Assembly (NCBI GenBank): GCA_947493005.1
Contig: CANLOY010000009.1
Coordinates: 78,197 to 142,196 of the forward strand
Length of the DNA: 64,000 nt
Source: an uncultured Roseivirga sp.
GTDB taxonomy: Bacteria; Bacteroidota; Bacteroidia; Cytophagales; Cyclobacteriaceae
Direction: 5' to 3'
The position numbers and the translations under genes were made by a program. The notes under the pieces are model-generated. The model saw nothing but the letters and a program-made list of their open reading frames with translations. It searched no databases and was not told the DNA's origin. Position 1 is the stretch's first letter, and each line of letters begins with the position of its first letter. Positions 37,869-47,064 of the stretch are shown piece after piece.

Positions 37869-39230
37869 ATGGAAAATATCAAAGAAGTCTTTGGAACAGA
37901 AATGTCTGCTGCAGTTAAAGAGCTTATTGATCAAGGAATTGACAGTAAAGAAATTGATCAGTTTCTAGAACAGATCAAGCCAATAATGGACACTGAACCT
38001 TTATCTGCAGAACTTCCCACAGAGCAGATTGCTGATGATTTAGTGGCAACCAACTTAGTACAATCAGAAAGTAGGTTAGAATGTAAGTCGATAGACATGC
38101 CACCTCATCATACTTTTAAATCTTGGGAGGCGACACTTATTAACATAGCTATTGCAGGGGCAGTTCCAGCATTAGGCGCTGCAGTAGCGATTCTCAGAAT
38201 AGCTGCTAATAAAGATGATTTAACTATTGGTTTTGGACCTGTTTTGGGAGGAGGTTTTATAGGAGGTGTCTCAGCAAGTGTGGGACTCATTTGTGCCCCT
38301 AATGATACATTTGGGTTTTATGGTAACTTCTCAGGCTTAATCGGAGCAATTGGAAGCATAAGCCTGACTGCTCAATACACTTTTTTGAAAGGTGGAATAG
38401 AATCCTGGGCAGGTGCAGGCAAAGGAGTTACCATAGGAGGGGGAGATGTCATTGTCGGATCTGTTTCCTTACTTATGGATGAGAAAGAAGAGTTTGCCGG
38501 AGTTAGTATAGCTGCAGGCTTGGGTATTGGTGAACCTTTAGAAGTATATGTTAGCTACTCCGTCTCATTCTTGAAAATCAAACAGCAGATAGACTGTTCT
38601 GGAAGTAATAAGACCAGAGTTCATGACATAAAACATATCACTACAAATTGGAATTCGGTTCAATTTGCTGCTACAGATACCCAATGTTACTGGATGGATA
38701 CTGATGATATTTTGAGAAAAGGAGTTTTGAAGGGAGATAAATTTCAGGATGTAATTCATTTGAGAAGAAACTGGAAAGGTACTGAGCTGGTGGCACAGGG
38801 AGAATACATCTATTGGTCTGATGGTGATAAGAAACTAAGACAGGGAAAGGTTTCTGGTAAGGAAATTACCGAGGTTAAAGTACTGACTGACAATTGGACT
38901 GCCGAACTCTTTACAGCAGACAATGAGTATTTGTATTGGAAGGATGGAGATTCAATTCTTAGAAGAGGTAAGGTCAGTAATTCGACAATAGTTGATGTAT
39001 CCCATATTGACAAGAACTGCACGGCCACAGAACTTATTGCTGCAAACGGATTTTTATACTGGTCCGATGGCGATAAGAAATTGCGACAAGGTAAAGTGAC
39101 AGAGGGTGCACTTTGTATTAAGCAAATACTAGCGCATGACTGGATTGCTGGAAAAGGACAGTTTGCAGCTTTCAATAATAAATTGATGTGGTGCGATAAC
39201 GACCGAATACTAAGGTTGGGTGTGGTCTGA
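37869..39230 (+). CDS. Unrecognised three-part protein: acidic leader, Gly-rich beta domain, five 41-residue propeller-like repeats
   Basis: A 453-residue protein that I do not recognise. Residues 1-75 are acidic and helical (KEVFGTEM..AVKELIDQG), without a Sec signal, and recall leader regions of peptide-type exported proteins. Residues 85-240 are hydrophobic and glycine-rich with alternating beta pattern (FGPVLGGGFIGGVSASVGL, GKGVTIGGGDV), like a small beta-barrel or a membrane-interacting domain. Residues 253-453 hold five repeats with an exact 41-residue period: W261, W302, W343, C384, W425 each followed by an L-x-A stretch, a YW-x-D-G-D core (YW at 274, 315, 356, 397) and LRxGKV. A five-bladed beta-propeller, as in tachylectin-2-like lectins, is a reasonable inference. 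A 21-bp element pair in its promoter links it to the LytTR system upstream. Confidence 0.8.
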   Translation: MENIKEVFGTEMSAAVKELIDQGIDSKEIDQFLEQIKPIMDTEPLSAELPTEQIADDLVATNLVQSESRLECKSIDMPPHHTFKSWEATLINIAIAGAVPALGAAVAILRIAANKDDLTIGFGPVLGGGFIGGVSASVGLICAPNDTFGFYGNFSGLIGAIGSISLTAQYTFLKGGIESWAGAGKGVTIGGGDVIVGSVSLLMDEKEEFAGVSIAAGLGIGEPLEVYVSYSVSFLKIKQQIDCSGSNKTRVHDIKHITTNWNSVQFAATDTQCYWMDTDDILRKGVLKGDKFQDVIHLRRNWKGTELVAQGEYIYWSDGDKKLRQGKVSGKEITEVKVLTDNWTAELFTADNEYLYWKDGDSILRRGKVSNSTIVDVSHIDKNCTATELIAANGFLYWSDGDKKLRQGKVTEGALCIKQILAHDWIAGKGQFAAFNNKLMWCDNDRILRLGVV

Positions 39231-39273
39231 TATGCATATAAGTATCGGGTGTCGATAAGGCACCCGATTTCTC

Positions 39274-39921
39274 TTATAATTCAAAAACCTCATTCTGAAT
39301 AGCCCATTTAGCAAGGCCAACCGAGTTTTTTAACTCTAATTTCAACAGAATATTCGCTCTATGACTTTCTACAGTATGGGTACTAATAGAAAGCTCATCA
39401 GCAATTTCGCCTGTAGTTTTCTCCTGGCAAATCAATTGAATGATTTCAATTTCACGCTTTGTGAGTAAATCCTTCTTGGCAAAACTACTTGAGGCCTTTT
39501 TGTTGCCGGCATCAAAAAAAGTAGACATTAAGTTTGGGTCAAAAAAGTTTTTGCCTTCGCTAACATCTGAAATGGCCCTTAATATGTTTTCCTTACTCGA
39601 GTTCTTTAAAAGAAACCCAAAGGCACCATTCTTGATCATCCTTTTTGCCAATCTGGGATTGTCGTGCATGCTTAAGGCAATCACCCTGATATTCGGGTAA
39701 TGTTTGTTTAGGTATGCAGTACATTCTAACCCATCCATTTCGGGCATGTTGATATCCATTAGAACCAAATCTACCGGCTTCTCTTCTACAGCTTCTATTA
39801 CCTGATGCCCGTTGAGTGCCCCACCAGCAAATTCGAGTTTTTCAGTGTTGTTAATGATGGCTTCCATGCCATCTATAATTACCTGATGGTCGTCTGCGAC
39901 CATAATTCTGATATTATCCAT
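39274..39921 (-). CDS. NarL/LuxR-type response regulator
   Basis: From the ATG at 39921 the protein has 215 residues; a longer frame from 39972 would lie inside the kinase gene. Receiver domain with acidic pair DD (10-11), D56 (VLMDINMPE), Ser in LSMHD and Lys in FLLKNSS; then a LuxR HTH (TKREIEIIQLICQ ... STHTVESHRANIL). The start overlaps the kinase stop by 8 bp, indicating translational coupling. It is the partner of the HisKA_3 kinase encoded just upstream. Targets cannot be read. Confidence 0.95.
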   Translation of the reverse strand: MDNIRIMVADDHQVIIDGMEAIINNTEKLEFAGGALNGHQVIEAVEEKPVDLVLMDINMPEMDGLECTAYLNKHYPNIRVIALSMHDNPRLAKRMIKNGAFGFLLKNSSKENILRAISDVSEGKNFFDPNLMSTFFDAGNKKASSSFAKKDLLTKREIEIIQLICQEKTTGEIADELSISTHTVESHRANILLKLELKNSVGLAKWAIQNEVFEL

Positions 39922-41698
39922 AATGAGGTATTGTGATGTTAAAGATAGCTCCTTCTCCAGGAGTACTTTCATATGTGAATTTTCCTTTTAAAATATCTAC
40001 CCTGGAGGCAATGCTTCTGAGTCCAAGGCCAAACTTAACTTTAGATTTTTCGAAGCCTTTACCATCATCTTTATAGGTAAGTAAATAATCCTGTTTCGAC
40101 TTTGATATAGAAACAGAGACTTTCTTGGGGGCTGCATACTTTAGACTATTGTTGATCAACTCTTGTACTACTCTATAGATCAGTACCTCTTTAGATTCAT
40201 CATATGCGCCTTCTTTATAGTCTAACGCTTCTTCGATAAGAATATCGGTAGAAGCCCTTACGTTGTCTAAAAGGTCTAGTATGGCTTCCTGAAGTCCAAG
40301 TTTAGTTAAGCTTGCCGGAACCATGTTATGAGATATTCTTCTCACCTCAGTACAGGCATTGTCTATTTGCTCCAGAGAGTTTTTAAAGTCTTCTTTGGCT
40401 TCTACTTTATCCTGAAAGTTGCTGAGCCTTAGTTTTACGCTTGTGAGCAGTACACCTATTCCATCATGAAGATCTTTTGCTACCCGTTTACGCTCGTTTT
40501 CTTCTCCTAAAACCATGGCCTGTAAACTTTCGAGCTTCTTCTTTTGAATAGCCCTGTTAAAGAGGAGGTAAGAGATAAGCATAAGTACAATTAAAATGGC
40601 TACCACAATACCCAGAGTTTTTGCCTTTTGGGTGGCAAAAAATGCTTGTTCTTCTGCCTCATCAAGACCCTTAGTTGTTCTGAAATCTTCGGTGATCTTA
40701 GCCACAGATTGGGTTTTGTTATTGGTGAGTACTTTTATTGCGGTGTCATATTTGTTCTTCATGTAAAAAAGTGCCTTTCTGAAATCTCCGGCACCTTCAT
40801 AGGCATCAACTAAAAGTCTATATGTACGATTGTAATACTGCCAGCTATTGAAATCGGAAATAATATCTAGATTCCTCTCCAAAATTGGGATTGCTTCAGA
40901 GTATTTGTTCTGAATTATAAGTGCATTAGCTAGTTCTTGAGATACCAGGAAAATAGATTGGCTGGCTCCAATATCTTCATATATTTTTTTTGCATTTTGA
41001 AAGTGATAAACAGCGCTGTCTGTCTTTCTTAAAAAATTGTAGCTGTTACCCATCATGTAATTCAGGTTGGCTAATAGTGAGACTTGGCCGGTTGAATCAA
41101 TGTTTATTATTCCCTTTTTATAATTTGATATAGCTTTTACATGCTTTTGATCCCGAAACTCAATATTTCCCAATCCATAGTATGACTTGGGGAGTTCTTC
41201 AGTCAAGTTATGTTCGATTCTGATATTGATCGCCTCTTCAAAATAACTAAGCGCTTGGCCTTTTTCTCTCAATTGAAGGTAAATGCTACCAATTCTATCA
41301 TTAGTATTTGCTTCTAATATGTATTGAGGTGATTCGCCTAAATCTTTAAGTAACGAGGTTAGTATTGTTACTGCACTATCGTAGAGTTGTTTCTTCTGGA
41401 GTAGGTCACTTTTGGCTAGTTTAAACTCATACGCCCATTTTTTCTCAAGGCTGTCCTGATTTACTTTGTTTAAGTAATACTGTGAAGAATCTGGGTTAGC
41501 GGTTATCCATTCTTTTGCCAATATAATAGCTGTAATTGGGCTTTTCGTTTGGGCATAAGAAGTAGTAAGGCTGTCAATTTTGGAAGATTGAGCCTGAAGT
41601 GAGGTTTGAAAAAATAAAAGCGCACCCAACATAGGGTACGCTAAATAATATTTGTGCTTCTCTAGTCTAGCTAGGAGGGAATGGAGGAATGATAACAT
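39914..41698 (-). CDS. TPR-sensor histidine kinase, HisKA_3 type
   Basis: About 594 residues from the ATG at 41698; the frame is open to 41788, but the MLSFLHSLL start gives a good signal segment (ending in SLQAQ). Sensor: about eight TPR-like helix pairs (YYGLGNIEF, LNYMMGNSYN), then one membrane helix (GIVVAILIVLMLISYLLF), a HisKA_3 dimerisation domain with the phospho-His in KDLHDGIG, and a HATPase_c domain ending in GLGLRSIASRV. The start at 41698 overlaps the upstream unknown gene by 32 bp. It is encoded with the LuxR-type regulator, with which it forms a NarX/NarL-like pair. Confidence 0.9.
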   Translation of the reverse strand: MLSFLHSLLARLEKHKYYLAYPMLGALLFFQTSLQAQSSKIDSLTTSYAQTKSPITAIILAKEWITANPDSSQYYLNKVNQDSLEKKWAYEFKLAKSDLLQKKQLYDSAVTILTSLLKDLGESPQYILEANTNDRIGSIYLQLREKGQALSYFEEAINIRIEHNLTEELPKSYYGLGNIEFRDQKHVKAISNYKKGIINIDSTGQVSLLANLNYMMGNSYNFLRKTDSAVYHFQNAKKIYEDIGASQSIFLVSQELANALIIQNKYSEAIPILERNLDIISDFNSWQYYNRTYRLLVDAYEGAGDFRKALFYMKNKYDTAIKVLTNNKTQSVAKITEDFRTTKGLDEAEEQAFFATQKAKTLGIVVAILIVLMLISYLLFNRAIQKKKLESLQAMVLGEENERKRVAKDLHDGIGVLLTSVKLRLSNFQDKVEAKEDFKNSLEQIDNACTEVRRISHNMVPASLTKLGLQEAILDLLDNVRASTDILIEEALDYKEGAYDESKEVLIYRVVQELINNSLKYAAPKKVSVSISKSKQDYLLTYKDDGKGFEKSKVKFGLGLRSIASRVDILKGKFTYESTPGEGAIFNITIPHYG

Positions 41699-42158
41699 CA
41701 CACTCGGCATTAATAAATTGAACGGGATGAATAGTTTCTGCTTCACTAGAGAAACCACCGTTGATTGGGTTGTTTGGATTCGCTGCATTGTATTCGCTTA
41801 CTGTTTCCTGGCTCATACTCATTATAAAACCTAGTTTATTAGTAGCCAGATCTGGAGCAAAATAATAAGTATTCATCAGTACTGTATACTTTGTGCTTTT
41901 ATCGAAGGTAGCAGAAAATGATAACTGATTGTTTGTAGGCATGCTATCGAATGTATGACCATCAGGATAGTCTGGAACTACTGAGAGATTTCTTGAGAAA
42001 TAAAGAAAGACCATAGGAACATACTTGTTACCACCTATTGTTACTTCCATTGGCTTGAAAATAATAAAGGGCATGTGTGTTATCATGTCCTTTGGCAGTT
42101 GTTTAATTTTTCTTACCGGGAGTAAATCCTCTGGTAAAACTACTTTTTGGTTTGACAT
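41667..42158 (-). CDS. Unknown cytosolic protein upstream of kinase operon
   Basis: A 163-residue protein with no signal peptide. It begins MSNQKVVLPEDLLPVRKIKQLP and contains a beta-rich middle (NKYVPMVFLYFSRNL; TKYTVLMNTYYFAPD) and a Pro-rich end (VIIPPFPPS). I do not recognise a family. Overlaps the kinase start, so it may be the first gene of a three-gene operon with the kinase and regulator, and could be an input or output protein of that pair. It is divergent from the stand-alone LuxR HTH gene. Confidence 0.65.
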   Translation of the reverse strand: MSNQKVVLPEDLLPVRKIKQLPKDMITHMPFIIFKPMEVTIGGNKYVPMVFLYFSRNLSVVPDYPDGHTFDSMPTNNQLSFSATFDKSTKYTVLMNTYYFAPDLATNKLGFIMSMSQETVSEYNAANPNNPINGGFSSEAETIHPVQFINAECDVIIPPFPPS

Positions 42159-42377
42159 AGCAATATTTTTAGTTGAAAATAATAGTCGATAAGGTGTCCA
42201 CCTTACAACACCTAAGTTATTCCCTTTTGGCAGAACTCACTTAGTTATCAACCATTATATATCACTATAGCAGAATACAACTAGCTGGATTCAGCCATTT
42301 CACTTTGTTAGTAGTATCTGCTATTTAAAATTCACTGGTTTTGTGTCCCTTTATAATATAATCAGAGACTGCTATAC

Positions 42378-42590
42378 ATGAGACATTTAGAATTGAAGAT
42401 TGACTTCACAACGCGTGAATTTGAAATTATAAACCTACTGGCAGAAGGGAGTAGGGCGAAAGAAATAGCTGATGAATTGTATGTTTCTGAATTAACGATT
42501 CGAACGCATATGAAAAATATTCTAAGAAAATCACACGCACGGAATACCACAGCGCTTGTGGCAACTTGTATCAGGCAAGGACTTATTTAG
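42378..42590 (+). CDS. Stand-alone LuxR-type HTH protein
   Basis: A 70-residue protein that is only a GerE/LuxR DNA-binding domain: FTTREFEIINLLAEGSR, AKEIADEL, SELTIRTHMKNILRK. There is no receiver or sensor domain. It may dimerise and bind DNA constitutively or modify the action of the nearby NarL-type regulator. It is divergent from the unknown gene at 41667 across a 219-bp region and ends in a terminator. Confidence 0.88.
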   Translation: MRHLELKIDFTTREFEIINLLAEGSRAKEIADELYVSELTIRTHMKNILRKSHARNTTALVATCIRQGLI

Positions 42591-42616
42591 CAGTCGGTCC
42601 AAACTTGAGCAAAATT

Positions 42617-42645
42617 GGGTATCGAGAAATCGATACCCTTTTTTG
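42617..42645 (+). terminator. Hairpin terminator after LuxR HTH gene
   Basis: GGGTATCGA (42617-42625), loop GAAA, TCGATACCC (42630-42638), then six Ts. Confidence 0.9.
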
Positions 42646-42831
42646 TTTCATAATTAAAACTACTGTGACGCTTTGTCTATGGTAGTTTTTTTAATACTGA
42701 TCACAGGTGTTCTAACTTTATCAAAAGCAATCGAATCCATTCTTTATGGAGTCAGATTTAGTCAAGCTTGGTTTTCAGCAGAAACCGAGCTGGTCGATTT
42801 ATTAATAATAGTCAAATTAATTTACCTTGTT

Positions 42832-42858
42832 AAAAGCCCTCGTACGGAGGGCTTTTTT
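42832..42858. terminator. Terminator at the end of the keto-sugar operon
   Basis: AAAAGCCCTC (42832-42841) and GAGGGCTTTT (42847-42856) with a 5-nt loop; A and T runs on both sides make it usable in both directions. It ends 3 bp from the stop of the minus-strand DUF1080 gene. The 42646-42831 stretch shows no convincing gene. Confidence 0.85.
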
Positions 42859-42860
42859 GT

Positions 42861-43601
42861 TTACAACTCCCGAATCCAAATATTCCTGAACCTGACCGGA
42901 TTCCCATGATCCTGGAGAATGATTGAACCATCTCCATGGGCCGGGTTTTTAGGAAACCCTATGTACTCAGTAGTACCCAGTAGTCTTTGATGATTTTGGA
43001 CTACTATACCATTGTGAATAACGGTGATATAACCATTTTTTACTTTGATGCCATCTTCATTGAAACGAGGCGCATGGAAAATGATGTCATAAACATTCCA
43101 CTCTCCCGGGGCTACTGTAGCATTTACCAAAGGGATGCTCTGCTTGTACAGTGAAGCTGCCTGCCCATTAGAATAAGTCCTGCTTACATAACTATCCAGT
43201 ACCTGAACTTCATAGCGTTCTTGAAGAAATACACCCGAATTACCACGGCCTTGACCTTCTCCTACTATTTCAGTAGGGGCACTCCATTCAATATGTAACT
43301 GAACATCACCAAATTTTCTGTTGGTCATAATGTCTCCGGTGCCTCTGGTTACTTCCATGTAACCACTTTCTACTTTCCATTTGGCTGCACTACCATCATT
43401 TCTGGATTTCCATTCATTTAAACTGGTTCCATCAAATAGGACAATGGCATCGGAAGGCGCTCCTCCATTTCTGGCCGGTGTAACCTTTCTTGGTACGGGC
43501 TCCCAAACTTCAGTAGCTTTTGGGTCTTTGATTTGAGATAAAGCCGCGTTACTTGCAAAAAGTATAGTTAATAAGAATGCTAGTCTTTTCATGTTATTCA
43601 A
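42861..43601 (-). CDS. DUF1080 (3-keto-disaccharide hydrolase-like) secreted protein
   Basis: A 246-residue protein (243 if the internal ATG MKRLAF is used) with a Sec signal (LLTILFASNAALSQ). The body is a concanavalin-like beta-sandwich of the DUF1080 type: LFDGTSLNEWKSRNDGSAAKW, DIMTNRKFGDVQLHIEW, GNSGVFLQERYEVQVLDS, PVRFRNIWIREL. DUF1080 proteins cleave 3-keto-glycosides after C3 oxidation. It is the last gene of the operon and overlaps the TIM-barrel gene by 8 bp. The export signal places it in the periplasm, where the GMC dehydrogenases would act. Confidence 0.9.
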   Translation of the reverse strand: MNNMKRLAFLLTILFASNAALSQIKDPKATEVWEPVPRKVTPARNGGAPSDAIVLFDGTSLNEWKSRNDGSAAKWKVESGYMEVTRGTGDIMTNRKFGDVQLHIEWSAPTEIVGEGQGRGNSGVFLQERYEVQVLDSYVSRTYSNGQAASLYKQSIPLVNATVAPGEWNVYDIIFHAPRFNEDGIKVKNGYITVIHNGIVVQNHQRLLGTTEYIGFPKNPAHGDGSIILQDHGNPVRFRNIWIREL

Positions 43602-44643
43602 TTCCTAGTAAGTTTTTAAAATCTTCATCACTGATTTTGGCATCGGCAAAATCGTCAAAGCTCTTTTCTGTTGCCTCAATAATAAACTGGTCTATATATT
43701 GAGCTCCTTCTCTGGCGCCTTGCTCAGGTGACTTAATGCAACATTCCCATTCCAGGACTGCCCAGCCATCATACCCGTATTGAGTCAACTTTGAAAAGAT
43801 GGACTGAAAATCCACTTGCCCATCTCCAATTGAACGGAATCTTCCCGGGCGATCAGCCCAGTCCTGATATCCTCCATAAACACCGGATTTTCCATTAGGA
43901 TTATACTCCGCATCCTTCACATGAAACATACCTATGAACTCGTGATAATGATCTATGTAGGTCAGGTAATCGAGCTGTTGTAATACAAAATGAGAGGGAT
44001 CATAAAGAAGCTTTACTCGTTTATGTTTGCCTGTGGCTTCATAGAACATTTCGAATGATGTGCCATCGTGGAGGTCTTCGCCTGCATGTACTTCATAACA
44101 AACGTCCACACCATTTTCATCAAAATGATTTAATATGGGTTCCCATCGCTTTGCTAATTCCTGAAATCCTTTCTTAATCAAGCCAGAAGGGCGTTGTGGC
44201 CAGTTGTAGAAGTAGGGCCACAACAGAGCTCCTGAAAAAGTAGCGTGTACACTTATGCCTAGATTTTTACTTGCAATAGCAGCTTTTTTAACCTGGTCAA
44301 TAGCCCATGCATTTCTTTGTTTTTTGTTCAATCCCTTTGGCGCAAACCCCTTAAAAAGCTCTTCATATGCTGGGTGAACAGCTACTAACTGTCCTTGAAG
44401 GTGGGTAGATAATTCACTCACTTCAATATTGTGTTCAGCCAAAGTTCCTTTGAGCTCATCACAATAGGTTTTGCTTTCAGCTGCTTTGTCTAAATCTATC
44501 AACCTTGAATCCCAGGTAGGAATTTGTACAGCCTTGTAACCCAATTCCTGAGCCCATTTAGCCATGTTCTTTAAAGAATTGAATGGAGGCTGATCATCGG
44601 CAAATTGTGCCAGAAAAATTGCAGGTCCCTTTATAGTTTTCAT
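43594..44643 (-). CDS. Sugar phosphate isomerase/epimerase-like TIM-barrel protein
   Basis: A 349-residue AP2Ec/xylose isomerase-like TIM barrel without signal peptide. Typical metal-ligand segments: VCYEVHAGE (Glu), YDPSHF (Asp, His), FHVKDAE (His, Asp) and VLEWECC (Glu). Family members isomerise or epimerise keto sugars. It sits between Gfo/Idh/MocA (5 bp gap) and DUF1080 (8 bp overlap), an arrangement that fits catabolism of 3-keto sugars in the cytosol. Exact substrate is unknown. Confidence 0.9.
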   Translation of the reverse strand: MKTIKGPAIFLAQFADDQPPFNSLKNMAKWAQELGYKAVQIPTWDSRLIDLDKAAESKTYCDELKGTLAEHNIEVSELSTHLQGQLVAVHPAYEELFKGFAPKGLNKKQRNAWAIDQVKKAAIASKNLGISVHATFSGALLWPYFYNWPQRPSGLIKKGFQELAKRWEPILNHFDENGVDVCYEVHAGEDLHDGTSFEMFYEATGKHKRVKLLYDPSHFVLQQLDYLTYIDHYHEFIGMFHVKDAEYNPNGKSGVYGGYQDWADRPGRFRSIGDGQVDFQSIFSKLTQYGYDGWAVLEWECCIKSPEQGAREGAQYIDQFIIEATEKSFDDFADAKISDEDFKNLLGIE

Positions 44644-44648
44644 CAGTT

Positions 44649-45785
44649 TTAATCTTCAATTTCAGTCCATGAGTTCCCGTTTTTATCTGAGGCTATTACG
44701 GCTTCGATAAATTTCATTCCTCTAACTCCATCACGGATTGTTGGAAATGCACCATCGATATAAGATTCCCCTCGAATGGCCTTAGCGGCTCCTGAATAAA
44801 TATTACCCATTGAATCAAAAATGCCTTCAGGGTGTCCAGGTGCCATTTTGGTACTTGTCCTGGCAAGCTCACTCGCATAAGTATGTCCTGGTTTTAACAT
44901 CTGAACTGGCTGATCTTCCTGAAGGAAGTACAAGTAATTTGGGTTTTCCTGCTCCCATTTCAGCGATCCTTTGGTTCCGTATACTGATATCTGAAGGTTG
45001 TTTTCTTCGGCAGTGGCAATTTGACTTGCCCTTACAATCCCTCTCACATCATTTTCAAAGCGGAGCAATGCAGTTCCGTCTATATCCAGCGGATTATCTT
45101 CATATAAAGTGTTCAGATCAGAAAGTACCTTGGTTGTTTTAAGACCCGTTGTATACTCTATCATGTTGAATGCATGAACGCCTATGTCTCCCATACAACA
45201 GCTTTGCCCTGCTTTTTCAGGGTCTAAACGCCAGACTTCTTTTCTTTTATCTGCATCGTGAATTACAGGGTTGATCCACCCTTGGTAATATTGAGCGTCT
45301 ACCTTCTGGATACTTCCAATGACTCCATCAGCAATCATAGATTTCATTTGCCTGACCATTGGATAGCCAGTATAGGTGTGTGTTAGAGCAAAAACTACAT
45401 TGTGTTTAGCAACTAGCTCTTCAAGTTCAATGGCTTCTGCTGCAGTATTTGTAACTGGTTTTTCGCAGATCACGTGAAACCCAGCCTGAATAAGTTGCTT
45501 AGCCATTGGGTAGTGCAAGAAATTTGGAGTTACCACCACCACTGCCTGAATCCTTTGATCTGAGGGAAGAGATAACTCTTTACTGATAAAAGTGTCAATG
45601 TCTGGGTAAGTTCTGGAGGTATCTAATTCCAGTTGTCGAGCAAATTTTTGTGCTCTTCCAAAGTCGGTATCAAAAGCACCACCTACAAGCGTATATTCTT
45701 CTCCGGTATATGCTGCTATTCGATGGACAATGCCGATAAATGAGCTCAGCCCACCACCGATCATTCCTAATCTAATCTTACTCAT
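44649..45785 (-). CDS. Gfo/Idh/MocA family NAD(P)-dependent oxidoreductase
   Basis: A 378-residue protein. N-terminal Rossmann motif GMIGGGLSSFIG, then CEKPVT with the conserved Lys, and a C-terminal alpha/beta domain with CCMGDIGVHAFNMIEY (catalytic Asp/His). Homologues reduce or oxidise the C3 position of sugars, for example 3-keto-glucose to glucose. It starts 4 bp after the MFS gene, so the genes are coupled. Confidence 0.93.
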   Translation of the reverse strand: MSKIRLGMIGGGLSSFIGIVHRIAAYTGEEYTLVGGAFDTDFGRAQKFARQLELDTSRTYPDIDTFISKELSLPSDQRIQAVVVVTPNFLHYPMAKQLIQAGFHVICEKPVTNTAAEAIELEELVAKHNVVFALTHTYTGYPMVRQMKSMIADGVIGSIQKVDAQYYQGWINPVIHDADKRKEVWRLDPEKAGQSCCMGDIGVHAFNMIEYTTGLKTTKVLSDLNTLYEDNPLDIDGTALLRFENDVRGIVRASQIATAEENNLQISVYGTKGSLKWEQENPNYLYFLQEDQPVQMLKPGHTYASELARTSTKMAPGHPEGIFDSMGNIYSGAAKAIRGESYIDGAFPTIRDGVRGMKFIEAVIASDKNGNSWTEIED

Positions 45786-45789
45786 TTAT

Positions 45790-47016
45790 TTAATGTGCTT
45801 GAGGAATTCTAAGTTTTTCTAATCTCTTTCTGTTTAAAAAAAGTACTCCAAACAATATAATCAGTATTGCAGGGAAATAGACAATGTTTCCCAAAGTTGC
45901 CTGACCTGCTGCAAGCTCTGCTTGCTCTGTTGAAAGTCCTGCCTCTAATGCAATTGTTCTTTCAGTGTCCAACCAACCTCCGATAACTGGTTGCCATATA
46001 CTAGTGGCAAACATGCCCGCTCCTCCGATTAGAGACATGCCCAATGCTCCGGTTTTTGGGAGGTATTCTCCAACAAAACCAATCATTGTTGGCCAAAAGT
46101 ACATCACTCCAATGGCAAATAAGATTGCTGCAACATAAACTAATCCTCCCGTAGCTGTGCTCATCAGGTAAATGGCAATGGTAGCTACGATTGCAGAACT
46201 CCATAGTACCCCAGCTGGATTCAATTTATGGATAACAGGTCCGGCAAAGAACCTGCCCACTGCCATTAGTCCAGTAACCATGGCTAGAATTAACATAGGG
46301 CTTGCACCAGTACTACCAAGAATTTTTTCAACCCATTGCTGCGTGCCTAATTCGGTTGTGGCTGTCAAGGTCATGCATATCACCATAAAGAAGAATAGTG
46401 GAGATAAAAGACTTTTGATGTTGGTTGCTGTATTGTTTTCAGCGCTTTCATTTTCAGGAAATGTCTGACCGAAGAATAGGTATCCATAAATAAGCGTAGG
46501 GATAAGCATGAGGGCTATTTGAAGTTGCCAACCCATATTAAAATCTGTCATGAATTTGGATGCTAAAGCTCCAACCACAATACCGCCAGGGAACCAAACA
46601 TGAAATTTATTTAGCATAGTTGTTTTGTTGCCACTATACATGTCTGCAATCATGGGGTTACATGCTGCTTCAACACTACCATTGGCAAAACCAATAAAGA
46701 AGGTAGAGATAATAAGTGTCCAGAAGTCACCAGCAAAGATGGTTAACAATAAGCCAATTAAATGAGAAACAAAAGCAATTACCATTAGCTTTCTTGGTCC
46801 GAATGAGTTGTAAACCAATCCACCGAAAATAGTGGCTAGTGGAAATCCTAAAAATGCCATTGAGTTAACAAACCCAAGTTGAGTGTCTGTCAGTCCAAAG
46901 TCAGTACCTAACTGGCCTAGGATTCCTGCTCTAATAGCGAAGGTCATTGCAGTCACCACCAAGGAGATACAACTGGCATTGAACAACCTGCTTTTGTTAA
47001 TCGAATTAGTCGTCAT
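45790..47016 (-). CDS. MFS transporter, sugar type
   Basis: A 408-residue integral inner-membrane protein with about twelve hydrophobic helices and the MFS motif-A-like segment GGLVYNSFGPRKLMV after helix 2. The N-terminus lies in the cytosol and there is no extra domain. By context it should import the keto sugar or monosaccharide released in the periplasm. It lies 48 bp after the lipoprotein DUF1080 gene and 4 bp before the Gfo/Idh/MocA gene. Confidence 0.92.
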   Translation of the reverse strand: MTTNSINKSRLFNASCISLVVTAMTFAIRAGILGQLGTDFGLTDTQLGFVNSMAFLGFPLATIFGGLVYNSFGPRKLMVIAFVSHLIGLLLTIFAGDFWTLIISTFFIGFANGSVEAACNPMIADMYSGNKTTMLNKFHVWFPGGIVVGALASKFMTDFNMGWQLQIALMLIPTLIYGYLFFGQTFPENESAENNTATNIKSLLSPLFFFMVICMTLTATTELGTQQWVEKILGSTGASPMLILAMVTGLMAVGRFFAGPVIHKLNPAGVLWSSAIVATIAIYLMSTATGGLVYVAAILFAIGVMYFWPTMIGFVGEYLPKTGALGMSLIGGAGMFATSIWQPVIGGWLDTERTIALEAGLSTEQAELAAGQATLGNIVYFPAILIILFGVLFLNRKRLEKLRIPQAH

Positions 47017-47064
47017 GATTTTTTAGTATTTAGTCTATAAGGTCTTTTTGAAAGGCTGTGAATT

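Noticed and set aside
42673..42909. 78-codon plus-strand frame between two terminators
   Set aside because: It runs through a strong terminator and into the antisense of the DUF1080 gene; there is no good start context.
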